Below are positions 1 through 6,034 of a DNA stretch of 13,380 bases, in pieces. The DNA lies in NCBI GenBank assembly GCA_947253885.1, contig CAMYAO010000032.1:1-13380 (forward strand), read 5' to 3'. This DNA is from an uncultured Clostridium sp. (GTDB lineage: Bacteria > Bacillota > Clostridia > Lachnospirales > Lachnospiraceae). How positions within the stretch are numbered: the stretch's first letter is position 1; each line of letters starts with the position of its first letter. A model generated the notes under the pieces. It was not told where the DNA came from, did not search any database, and saw only the letters and a program-made list of their open reading frames with translations. Made by a program: the position numbers and the translations under genes.

Positions 1-47
1 CTACACACTGCATATCGTCGGCAGCGTCAGATGTGTATAAGAGACAG
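1..47 (+). other. Illumina Nextera adapter contamination
   Basis: Positions 15-47 match exactly, from memory, the 33-nt Nextera read-1 transposase adapter, which ends in the mosaic end ATGTGTATAAGAGACAG. Positions 1-6 (CTACAC) match the tail of the P5 primer. Positions 7-14 (ACTGCATA) match a standard Nextera i5 index. Nothing here is genomic. The artefact explains the apparent C-terminal residues LSLIHI on the gene read through it on the minus strand. Confidence 0.97.
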
Positions 48-602
48 ATCATAAGGAGTTTCTTCGCTATCTTTCCATACATAATCAATAATTTGCATTC
101 TTGTTAACACTTGTCCATTATTATCCAATAAACATTTTAATACTTCTAGTTCTTTTGCATTTACATCTATTTTTTCACCATTTATTTTAGCTGTATAGCT
201 ATTAAAATTAACCGATAGATCCTTATATTCAAACTTCTCTAAATGTCCATAATTCTTCTTAATTAAAGAATCTATTCTAGCCTTTAAGACCGGCAATGAA
301 AATGGCTTTTCTACATATCCGTCTACTAAATTAGTAAATGCATCAATTTTATATTCTTCATCACTAAATGCAGTCAAGATTAGAATTGGTAAATTGCTTT
401 TCTTTCTAATTTCTTTCAACACTTCTAAACCATTTATAAAAGGTATCTGAATGTCTAAGATAACCAAATTTATATCGCTATTAAATTTTGACAAGGCTTC
501 TCTTCCATCTTTAGCTTGAATAACAGTATATCCAAATTCTGAAAGATATTCACTTATTCCCTCTCTTATCATATTATTATCTTCAACAGTTAATATTTTC
601 AT
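48..602 (-). CDS. OmpR/PhoB-family response regulator, C-terminus cut off by adapter
   Basis: This is a two-component DNA-binding response regulator of 185 visible residues. The receiver domain covers about residues 1-115. It has the acidic pair in VEDNN near the N-terminus, the phospho-acceptor Asp in VILDIQIP, the conserved Thr/Ala in LILTAF and the Lys in VEKPF. A winged-helix Trans_reg_C domain follows from about residue 125 (AKELEVLKCLLDNNGQVLTR, then IIDYVW) and is cut before its wing by the adapter at 47. I chose the ATG at 602 because GGAGG lies 5 nt upstream. A GTG 12 nt further upstream is in frame but overlaps that ribosome site. The partner histidine kinase would lie beyond the left edge, so the stimulus cannot be judged. 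Codon use is very AT-rich. Confidence 0.93.
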
Positions 603-632
603 ATATACCTCCACTTAAGCCTATACACTTAT

Positions 633-638
633 ATTATA
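633..638 (-). promoter_or_regulatory. Candidate -10 box (TATAAT) for the response regulator
   Basis: A perfect TATAAT on the minus strand lies about 30 nt upstream of the ATG at 602, giving a short leader. No good -35 hexamer is visible at 16-18 nt, so the promoter may be activator-dependent. Confidence 0.5.
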
Positions 639-669
639 CAGCATATTATTTGATATTTAGAAGCCCAAA

Positions 670-1231
670 AATTTTGGTTCTATAATAAATGTTGGGATGG
701 CAAGAAAAAACTTGCTACTCTGACATTTTTTAATTTCAAAAAAACTAGAGCATAAGTTAATTATCATGGGCATTCGATAATGTTAGAAAAAGGGAACAAA
801 GTCGATTCTGAAAGTTTAGAAGAGTATATTTCAAGCATTCTAGAAAGCTTTTAATTAAGAAAGCTAAAAACCTAAGTGCGGATCAAATTGCACAGGTTGA
901 TGTCATGTTAAGAGCTTCTGATGATCTGGCAAAATCCTACTATCTAAAGACTAAATTTAATGAATTTATGGATTCAAAGGATGAAAAAGAAGCTAAAAAG
1001 AGACTTTCTAACTGGATACTAGCAGCACAAGTATCTAATTTAGAAGAGTTTAAGAAATGCACAAATACTTTCATAAAATGGCAGAGGGAGATATTAAATG
1101 CATTTAAGTATGGTTATACCAATGGATTTACAGAAGGATGTAACAACAAAATTAAGGTACTAAAAAGAATATCATATGGGATAAAGCGCTTTGAAAATCT
1201 AAGAACAAGGATACTTCACTTAGCTTCATAG
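670..1231 (+). pseudogene. ISL3-family transposase remnant (C-terminal part)
   Basis: The open frame from about 845 to 1231 encodes the C-terminal end of an ISL3-family (IS204/IS1001/IS1096/IS1165) DDE transposase. Diagnostic stretches are MLRASDDLAKSYYLK, then YTNGFTEGCNNKIKVLKR and SYGIKRFENLRTRILH. The coding frame stays open upstream of the ATG at 905 (residues KNLSADQIAQVDV), so that ATG is not a real start. Family members are around 400-430 residues, and only about 125 remain. The catalytic N-terminal half is missing. Sequence around 677-705 (a TTCTATAATAAATGTTGGG-type motif) resembles the left end of such elements, which would imply an internal deletion, but this is recalled resemblance only. 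No matching inverted end is visible after the stop. Confidence 0.75.
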
Positions 1232-1349
1232 AAACTAAAAAACGAGGAAGCTTTCGCTTCCCCGAAAAAAGTCAGAGTCTCCGTTAATCTTTCTGTACAA
1301 TAAAACAAACATGCACATAAGAAAAAATTTCCGGATAAAAATTTCATTT
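1218..1349 (-). CDS. Doubtful small ORF with a strong ribosome site, overlapping a terminator
   Basis: An ATG at 1349 on the minus strand follows AGGAGG with about 6 nt spacing and opens about 43 codons beginning MKFLSGNFFLCACLFYC. The last third is encoded by the terminator hairpin at 1243-1264, so it is either a short leader-type peptide or the start of a gene whose body was lost. I do not recognise the product. The upstream region that should hold its promoter is occupied by the IS110 element. The good ribosome site is the main reason to list it. Confidence 0.25.
1236..1264 (-). terminator. Intrinsic terminator, minus strand
   Basis: On the minus strand, CGGGGAAGC, a 4-nt loop, and GCTTCCTCG form a 9-bp stem with one mismatch. 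A run of six T follows. It faces the ISL3 remnant and would stop transcription coming from the right. Confidence 0.6.
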
Positions 1350-1384
1350 CAAAACCTCCTCCTAATATAAAAGTGTAGTGATTA

Positions 1385-1620
1385 TACTCACCAACAGCCA
1401 GTTGAGGGTATAGTCCTCTCATTGCTTAGGCTGTTAGAATGTAGTGGCATTGGTTTGGACGGAGACCTCCTTGGACTTAGCGTCCGTATGAAAGTCTGTC
1501 TGCCAACCACTCATTCGCAGCTGTTCGGTTTACGTAGATTAAACCACGTCTTGTGCGTTCGTTTGATACCCAGGAGAGTGAATAAGCGATGAGGAACGGT
1601 TGACCCACTACAAATCTATC
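1385..1620 (+). ncRNA. Putative IS110 bridge RNA in the non-coding left end
   Basis: IS110-group elements encode a structured bridge RNA upstream of the recombinase. Its internal loops pair with target and donor DNA (established for IS621 and relatives). Stems seen here: AACAGCC 1393-1399 with GGCTGTT 1429-1435, enclosing GAGG 1404-1407 with CCTC 1415-1418; GGACG 1457-1461 with CGTCC 1481-1485; TGGTT 1451-1455 with AACCA 1505-1509; and GGTTTA 1527-1532 with TAAACC 1540-1545, a 7-nt loop. The RNA ends and the guide loops are not resolved. The call rests on position, structure and family knowledge. Confidence 0.5.
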
Positions 1621-1635
1621 TTCGGAGGTATATCT

Positions 1636-2852
1636 ATGTTGAACGCTGTTGGTATTGATGTTTCGAAAGGCAAAAGCACTGTCGCTGTCCTGCGTCCTGC
1701 TGGAGAGGTTGTGCGCAAGCCCTTCAATATTTCTCATTCTGTCAAGGAACTCTCTGAACTGGTCTCTTATGTCGGAAGTCTTGATGGTGAGACCAAAGTC
1801 GTTATGGAGACAACCGGTCATTACCATGAACCTGTTCTGAAAGCCTTTCTTGATGCCGGTATCTTTGTGTCTGCTGTTAATCCCAGCTTGATCAAGCATC
1901 ATGACAGTGATGAAAATCCTCTCCGCAAAGTCAAGTCAGATCCTGCCGATGCGAAGAAAATCGCCAAGTATACTCTTGACAAGTGGGAATATCTGCGTCA
2001 GCATTCCGCTATGGATAATACTCGAACACAACTGAAAACATTAAATACGCAGTTCCACTTCTTCATGCAGCAGAAGGTCGCCCTGAAGAACAACCTTATC
2101 TCCCTTCTTGATCTGACATACCCTGGCGCGAACGCTCTCTTTGACAGCCCTGTACGCTCTGACGGAAGCGAGAAATTGATTACCTTCACTCCTTCTGGCA
2201 CGTGGACTGTGTCCGCAAAATCGGCTTAAAAGCCTTCACAGAGCCTTATCAGAACTTCTGCAAGCATCACGGCTATAACTTCCAACCGGGCAAGCCGGAA
2301 GAACTTTTCAATGCTTCGAAGGAACTTATCGCCGTTGTACCTAAGGATGCGGTATACAAGCAGTTAATTCTCAGTAACATTGAGCAGCTGAATACTGTCT
2401 CCAAACAGATCGAGGAATTCCGGCGCATCATGAACCAGCTTGCATCCATACTCCCGGAATACAACACTGTTATGTCCATGTATGGCGTTGGTCCCACTTA
2501 TGATCCTCAGCTTATGGCCGAGATTGGCGACATCTCTCGCTTCGATCATCGCTCCGCCATTACGGCATTTGCAGGTGTTGATCCGGGTGTTAATCAATCA
2601 GGAACTATGAACTATAAGAGCAACCGAGCTTCGAAGCACGGGGCTCTGCGTCTTCGCAAGACACTCTTTCAGATCATGAGTACCTTGCTTCAACTTGCAC
2701 CAGCGGATGACCCTGTCTATCTCTTCATGATGAAAAAGAAAGCCGAAGGAAAACCATATCAGGTCTACATGACTGCCGGAGCAAACAAGTTCCTGCGAAT
2801 TTACTACGGCAAGATTAAGGAGTGCTTAGCTTCTCAACCGTCCGAGGTTTAA
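1636..2852 (+). pseudogene. IS110-family transposase (DEDD/Ser recombinase), split by one frameshift
   Basis: This is the RNA-guided recombinase of an IS110 element. The N-terminal RuvC-like DEDD domain shows D8 (GIDVSKGK), E58 (METTGHY), D102 and D105 (KSDPADAKK). The C-terminal Transposase_20 domain holds the serine motif at GVNQSGTMNYKSNRASKHG, followed by LRLRKTLF. The start at 1636 has GGAGG 7 nt upstream, and an in-frame ATG at 1600 has no such site. The first frame ends at 2229. The correct frame resumes at about 2193, where residues FWHVDCVRKIG continue into the second half, so one base is missing near 2191-2193. The restored length is about 405 residues, normal for the family. No slippery heptamer is visible, so a mutation or a sequencing error is likelier than programmed frameshifting. 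Confidence 0.9.
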
Positions 2853-2916
2853 CAGTTACTTTCATTCTTTTTCTGGCCAGCGATATCGGTGGTCTTTTTG
2901 TGATACCTCCATTTCT

Positions 2917-2961
2917 GTCTACTAATTTTTCAAATTTCCACTTGACTTTTTATTAGTAGAC
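2917..2961. repeat. Perfect 10-bp inverted repeat in the IS110 right end
   Basis: GTCTACTAAT at 2917-2926 and ATTAGTAGAC at 2952-2961 are exact reverse complements separated by 25 nt. The repeat lies about 65-110 nt after the transposase stop and probably close to the element's right boundary. It may be a structural end signal or a hairpin. Confidence 0.7.
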
Positions 2962-2966
2962 TTCTA

Positions 2967-3148
2967 TTAGATTCTTTTACGTTCAAAGAAAATCTTTCCA
3001 TTTGGGCTTTCTATACCTGTGTCGATTTCATTCATTGGCAGAAATCGGTAAAGATCCATTACATATGCCAAAAATTAGTATTTCCAACAAAAATTTTTTT
3101 CATAAATCCCCCCCTAAATACATTTTTTAGCTATCTTCACATATTATA
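2967..3148 (-). pseudogene. Unrecognised gene start with promoter, broken near the IS110 element
   Basis: On the minus strand an extended -10 (TGATATAAT, with TATAAT at 3143-3148) is followed by a G-rich ribosome site and an ATG at 3103. This opens only 14 codons (MKKIFVGNTNFWHM). A second frame overlaps at once: 3059 to 2967, 30 codons, beginning MDLYRFLPMNEID and ending FFERKRI. The two pieces may be one gene damaged by an indel and cut short by the IS110 right end. I do not recognise the product. No good -35 is seen. Confidence 0.35.
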
Positions 3149-3336
3149 TCATACTATGTAATTAAATATCTTTGCATAATGAGTAATTTCTCTCTTGATA
3201 AATTTCATACTTTGAAATGCTTTTTTTACATTCCGAAGTACCCATATTTCCTCGCCATTCTGATAAAAATAACTGTGACTAGGTCTCTTTTCGAGTTATC
3301 TACAGTTTAATCCAATATACACTACATGTAAAATAT

Positions 3337-3594
3337 CTATATCACATCTCCGGTCCTCGCATCATCTTTATATATTTTTTTCGTTATCCCTAAAATTCTA
3401 TTGTGATCTGAATAACGATACTTATATTGCTTGTCTCCGATAGAAACATCATATACACACTGTGTAATAAATGAAACATCTATACTCTTCTTAAGATCTT
3501 CATCTATTCTACCCCTCACAATTTCATAATGTGAATATGTAAAACATTTGTCAATATTATTCTTTACAAAGAGCTCAAATAACCATCCGCCCGT
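3337..3594 (-). pseudogene. Unrecognised protein fragment
   Basis: A minus-strand frame of 85 codons is open from 3594 to a stop at 3337. The composition is protein-like, including TQCVYDVSIGDKQYKYRYSD. There is no ATG at the head of the frame. The first ATG-like start would give about 60 residues with no clear ribosome site. It begins just after the 3' end of the group II intron, so it probably is the distal part of a gene truncated upstream. No family is recognised. Confidence 0.3.
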
Positions 3595-3615
3595 CTATCG
3601 CATGGTTTTCTTATA

Positions 3616-3904
3616 ATCGAGCAGGAGGTAAATAATTATTTTATCTACCAACCTTCCACACCACCGTACATACTTCCGTACACGGCGGTTCTTTAGTTTT
3701 CACATATTTTCAAATAGAACTCTGTAAATGTGGGATATCCCCATTCACGGAGTTTCTTGTTGTTTAGCGCAAACTGTATCATTCTGTTACTGCTACAGCT
3801 CCAAATATCTTGACGCATATTTGCGTGGTATTGGCTGTATCCTTCCCTCTACTAGGGCGAATTAGGGACTTTCACCCATTAGAAACGTGTGCCGTAAGGC
3901 ACAC
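3616..3904 (-). mobile_element. Group II intron remnant (IIC-like), internally deleted
   Basis: Read on the minus strand, the element starts with GTGTG at 3904, matching the GUGYG intron 5' consensus, followed by GGGTGAAAGTCCC, typical of domain I. A clear domain V occupies 3691-3658. It has an 8-bp lower stem (ACCGCCGT/ACGGTGGT), a 2-nt GT bulge, a 4-bp upper stem and a GGAA tetraloop. A domain VI-like hairpin (GGTAGATAA/TTATTTACC) and the end CTCGAT, with a final AY, follow at 3616. A complete intron with its reverse transcriptase is about 2 kb. Only about 290 nt remain, so most of domains I-IV and the RT gene are gone. The 5' end abuts an intrinsic terminator, the preferred target of class IIC introns. 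Confidence 0.82.
3693..3848 (-). pseudogene. C-terminal tail of the group II intron reverse transcriptase/maturase
   Basis: Within the intron remnant, a minus-strand frame encodes about 51 residues, including MRQDIWSCSSNRMIQFALNN, then KKLREWGYPTFTEFYLKICE, ending in TAA at 3693-3695, just before domain V. This matches the usual end of an intron-encoded RT and the normal order of ORF, domain V, domain VI. An in-frame stop at 3849-3851, in intron RNA sequence, precedes it, so the deletion joined domain I directly to the RT tail. It has no start and cannot be functional. Confidence 0.7.
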
Positions 3905-3906
3905 TA

Positions 3907-3940
3907 CAAAAGCCTCCCGTGGAAATTCCTCGGAAGGCTT
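3907..3940 (-). terminator. Terminator of the displaced tuf 3' end
   Basis: On the minus strand, AAGCCTTCCG (3940-3931) pairs with CGGGAGGCTT (3919-3910), 10 bp with one G-U, and runs into TTTT. It lies 28 bp after the tuf stop codon at 3968 and immediately before the intron's GTGTG, making it both the native tuf terminator and the intron's insertion target. Confidence 0.85.
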
Positions 3941-3967
3941 GTAAATACTGGATTATGAAACTATCTC

Positions 3968-4027
3968 TCAAGATTTCTCAATGATAGTAGCAACACGCTC
4001 TGATCCTACAGTACGTCCACCTTCACG
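3968..4027 (-). pseudogene. tuf: Displaced 3' end of tuf (EF-Tu), 19 codons plus stop
   Basis: The minus-strand frame reads REGGRTVGSERVATIIEKS then TGA. It aligns with the end of the EF-Tu gene on the right (REGGRTVGSGRVATIIE). Differences are a Glu in place of the highly conserved Gly in GSGRV and two added residues. Homology stops abruptly at the CGT codon ending at 4027; the preceding in-frame triplets are TGA and TAC, unrelated to tuf. It has its own terminator. I read it as the chromosome's original tuf end, orphaned by island integration and now free to drift. Confidence 0.85.
3978..4027 (+). repeat. Left attachment-site-like direct repeat (attL-like)
   Basis: This 50-bp stretch matches 12472-12521 in direct orientation with four mismatches, and positions 4000-4027 are identical over 28 bp. 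It lies inside the tuf 3' coding sequence and marks the left edge of the 8.49-kb island. Confidence 0.8.
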
Positions 4028-4046
4028 GTATCAGAATGGTGTATTG

Positions 4047-4105
4047 CAGTGTACAAATGGTGATTTTTCGTGTGATTTATGGGGAAAAATCCAGATTTTA
4101 CACTG
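4047..4105. repeat. Large imperfect palindrome at the island's left edge
   Basis: CAGTGTA (4047-4053) pairs with TACACTG (4099-4105). Inside, AAAT pairs with ATTT, and GATTTTTC (4062-4069) pairs with GAAAAATC (4084-4091), leaving a 14-nt loop. No T-run follows on either strand, so a standard terminator is unlikely. It sits between the repeat at 3978-4027 and the end of the SIR2 gene. It could be an end structure of the element or a processing or stability hairpin for the defence operon mRNA. Confidence 0.6.
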
Positions 4106-4134
4106 TGTCCATGTGGTTTTTGGAGATTTTGTTA

Positions 4135-4992
4135 TCATGGCATTCCTCTCTCTTCTCGCAAATTAACTACAAGATATCTTAATTCTTCTAAACTTGACTC
4201 TAAGCAACTATAATCATCGCCATATTCCAACAGCGAAACATTATATGTATCTTTCCAATGTTTAATTAATTGTGATTTGTTTCCTTTTTTATCAACCATA
4301 TAATGTGGACATGAAGAATTCGCTGTATTATGTAAAAATTGCAAAAGTAAATTAATATCTGGATCGTTTAAACTATATCCCAAAAACACTACTGTATGCG
4401 TAAGAAATAAAGCTGTCATCAAATGATAAAACTCCGGATATTTTTCCTGAGCTTGATAATATTGTTTTGCTGTAAATATTAACTTTTCCGTATCATCTAT
4501 GCTTCCATGTGCCTTTATAATAATATTTTCTGGTGCTTTTATACTTCCTATAATAGAACGAGTATTTGTATAATCAAATGTTATATATTCTGGCTCATGG
4601 CATAATCCCTCATACAGTTTATCAAAATTAGTTGTGACAACAATTTTACTATCCAAATCTTTTATAAGTTCATGTACTCTAGATGGCTTATACCTTCCTC
4701 TTAAATATTGATTTTTTAAATAATTACTATATTCTCCCGAATCACATAAGTCCGAGATTGCCTGCAGTGCTAATAAATAATTCTGTTTTTTTAACATATC
4801 TTCAACAAATTTTTTATCATCGTCGGAAGGATTCTTCATCTTCGATTTTACATTATCAAGAAATGCTCTCCATGTATCTGGAGATTCACCTGCATCATTT
4901 TTTGCCGTTGCAGAAATACCGGATCCTAAAAATATCAAACATCGTCTATATGCAAGTTCTTCTATTAAATTATCTGGCCAAATATCACTCAT
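4135..4992 (-). CDS. SIR2-like (SIR2_2 family) protein, probable NAD-consuming defence effector
   Basis: This 285-residue protein is essentially one SIR2 Rossmann domain. Visible motifs: FLGSGIS (residues 21-27), the nucleotide-binding loop; TTNFDKL (120-126), with the conserved Asn-Asp; KAHGSID (160-166), with the likely catalytic His162; and FLGYSLNDPDI (203-213), typical of the bacterial SIR2_2 group. Family members in Thoeris, DSR and SIR2-Argonaute systems degrade NAD+ on phage infection; that role here is inferred. There is no sensor domain or membrane segment, so detection probably depends on a partner. The ATG at 4992 has AGGAG about 9 nt upstream and lies 4 bp after the ParA stop. 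It is last in the five-gene operon and intact. Confidence 0.88.
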   Translation of the reverse strand: MSDIWPDNLIEELAYRRCLIFLGSGISATAKNDAGESPDTWRAFLDNVKSKMKNPSDDDKKFVEDMLKKQNYLLALQAISDLCDSGEYSNYLKNQYLRGRYKPSRVHELIKDLDSKIVVTTNFDKLYEGLCHEPEYITFDYTNTRSIIGSIKAPENIIIKAHGSIDDTEKLIFTAKQYYQAQEKYPEFYHLMTALFLTHTVVFLGYSLNDPDINLLLQFLHNTANSSCPHYMVDKKGNKSQLIKHWKDTYNVSLLEYGDDYSCLESSLEELRYLVVNLREERGMP

Positions 4993-4996
4993 TTCA

Positions 4997-6034
4997 TTAT
5001 TCTCCTACGTTTTTTATAAAATTATCTGCAAGTGTATTTAAATATTTTTTATAATTCTCCACGCTACTCGTCTGATTTCCTCTTACGCCTGTTGCATAGG
5101 ATAATTCAAAAATAGGTGTATTTGCAGTCTGTGATAACGGAATTATGCTATAAACGTATGGTACATCTCCCAATTTTAATTCTTCACTTTCAATTCCTTC
5201 TTTAACAAATTTTCCCAATGCTTTCTCTATTTCCGCATGAAAGCTATTAATAACTTTTTCATAAGCCTGTGTTGGTCTTTCTCCATTTTTAAACTTCCGT
5301 TTTGAATACTGTTGTATTGAGTATCCGATGTATCGTGTTGTTTTACTTATATCAGTATTGATTGAATATTTATCAAAAAATTTTCGACTTTCTTCTTCTC
5401 CAAATTTGTTAACAAAAGTCTTTATTGCTGCTTCATATAAATTCATCCATCTTTCTATCCAATCTCCAATATTAGATATTCCTAGTAAACTAAATATATC
5501 CGATGCCATAGGTGTTAAAAAATAATCTGAATTTAATAATGCACTCCTATTCAAAGCACCTAACGATGGACCAACGTCGATCAATATGTAATCAAATATC
5601 GTGTTCTCTTTTTTTAGTTGATTAAGCCAATTTAACTTTCTAATGGCACCTTTGTCACCTGACAATGTTTCAGACCAACTTTTGCTCATTGTATCATCAA
5701 TTATCGATAATTTAGGATGTCCCGGGATCAACGATATTTTAAAATTGTTTTGTCCTTCACTAACCGGAATATCGATATTGTTAAAATTGGCATCTCCTTC
5801 TTCCATATCACGAAAATAGTCATATATTGTTTTTCTTACATTATGATTATCTGGATCATAAAATTCTAGCCAAGTTTCCTCCGGCAAAATTGCCTGTGTT
5901 GAATTTGACTGAGGATCCAAATCAACTACTAATACCTTTTTTTCTCTATATATTGATAAATAACTAGCCAAATTAATAATTGTAGTTGTTTTCCCCACTC
6001 CACCTTTATTATTGAAAAATGTTATTACTTTCAT
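4997..6034 (-). CDS. ParA/MinD-family (AAA_31) ATPase
   Basis: This is a 345-residue deviant-Walker ATPase. FNNKGGVGKTTT (residues 7-18) is the Walker A with the signature Lys, DLDPQSNST (38-46) is the A' motif, and YILIDVGPSLG (149-159) is Walker B. The family usually partitions DNA or positions protein complexes through nucleotide-dependent dimers that bind DNA. No ParB gene or plasmid origin accompanies it. It sits between a DNA methyltransferase and a SIR2 gene, so a role as sensor or regulator in defence is plausible but inferred. The ATG at 6034 overlaps the upstream stop (ATGA), with AGGAGG about 4-5 nt upstream. An in-frame TTG 21 nt earlier is less likely. The C-terminal half (about 190-345) is longer than in minimal ParA proteins and carries no recognised domain. 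Confidence 0.88.
   Translation of the reverse strand: MKVITFFNNKGGVGKTTTIINLASYLSIYREKKVLVVDLDPQSNSTQAILPEETWLEFYDPDNHNVRKTIYDYFRDMEEGDANFNNIDIPVSEGQNNFKISLIPGHPKLSIIDDTMSKSWSETLSGDKGAIRKLNWLNQLKKENTIFDYILIDVGPSLGALNRSALLNSDYFLTPMASDIFSLLGISNIGDWIERWMNLYEAAIKTFVNKFGEEESRKFFDKYSINTDISKTTRYIGYSIQQYSKRKFKNGERPTQAYEKVINSFHAEIEKALGKFVKEGIESEELKLGDVPYVYSIIPLSQTANTPIFELSYATGVRGNQTSSVENYKKYLNTLADNFIKNVGE

Larger units (their letters stand above)
1365..2970 (+). mobile_element. IS110-family insertion sequence (approximate ends)
   Basis: A DEDD-type transposase gene is preceded by roughly 250 nt of structured non-coding DNA and followed by about 115 nt ending near a perfect 10-bp inverted repeat. This is the layout of the IS110 group, which has a long non-coding left end, rather than the IS1111 group. 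IS110 elements lack conventional terminal inverted repeats, so the ends cannot be fixed from sequence alone. I place the left end between about 1360 and 1385 and the right end between about 2962 and 2990. GC content is clearly higher than in the flanks, consistent with recent acquisition. Confidence 0.7.

Noticed and set aside
1477..1902. Minus-strand open frame of 141 codons opposite the IS110 left end and transposase
   Set aside because: It overlaps the clearly coding DEDD domain and the structured left end, with no ribosome site and no recognisable family. It is an antisense shadow.
2188..2232. Programmed ribosomal frameshift in the IS110 transposase
   Set aside because: There is no A- or T-rich slippery heptamer or evident stimulator at the shift point, and IS110 transposases are normally one continuous frame.
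3981..4166. Plus-strand open frame of 61 codons, and the similar one at 12463-12660
   Set aside because: Both begin with the same antisense reading of the tuf 3' end (IVATRxDPTVRPPSR). The shared residues reflect the direct repeat and not a gene.
4997..6034. Plasmid partition locus (ParA with a replicon)
   Set aside because: No ParB partner, iteron array or replication gene is visible, and the gene is coupled to a methyltransferase and a SIR2 gene on an apparently chromosomal island.
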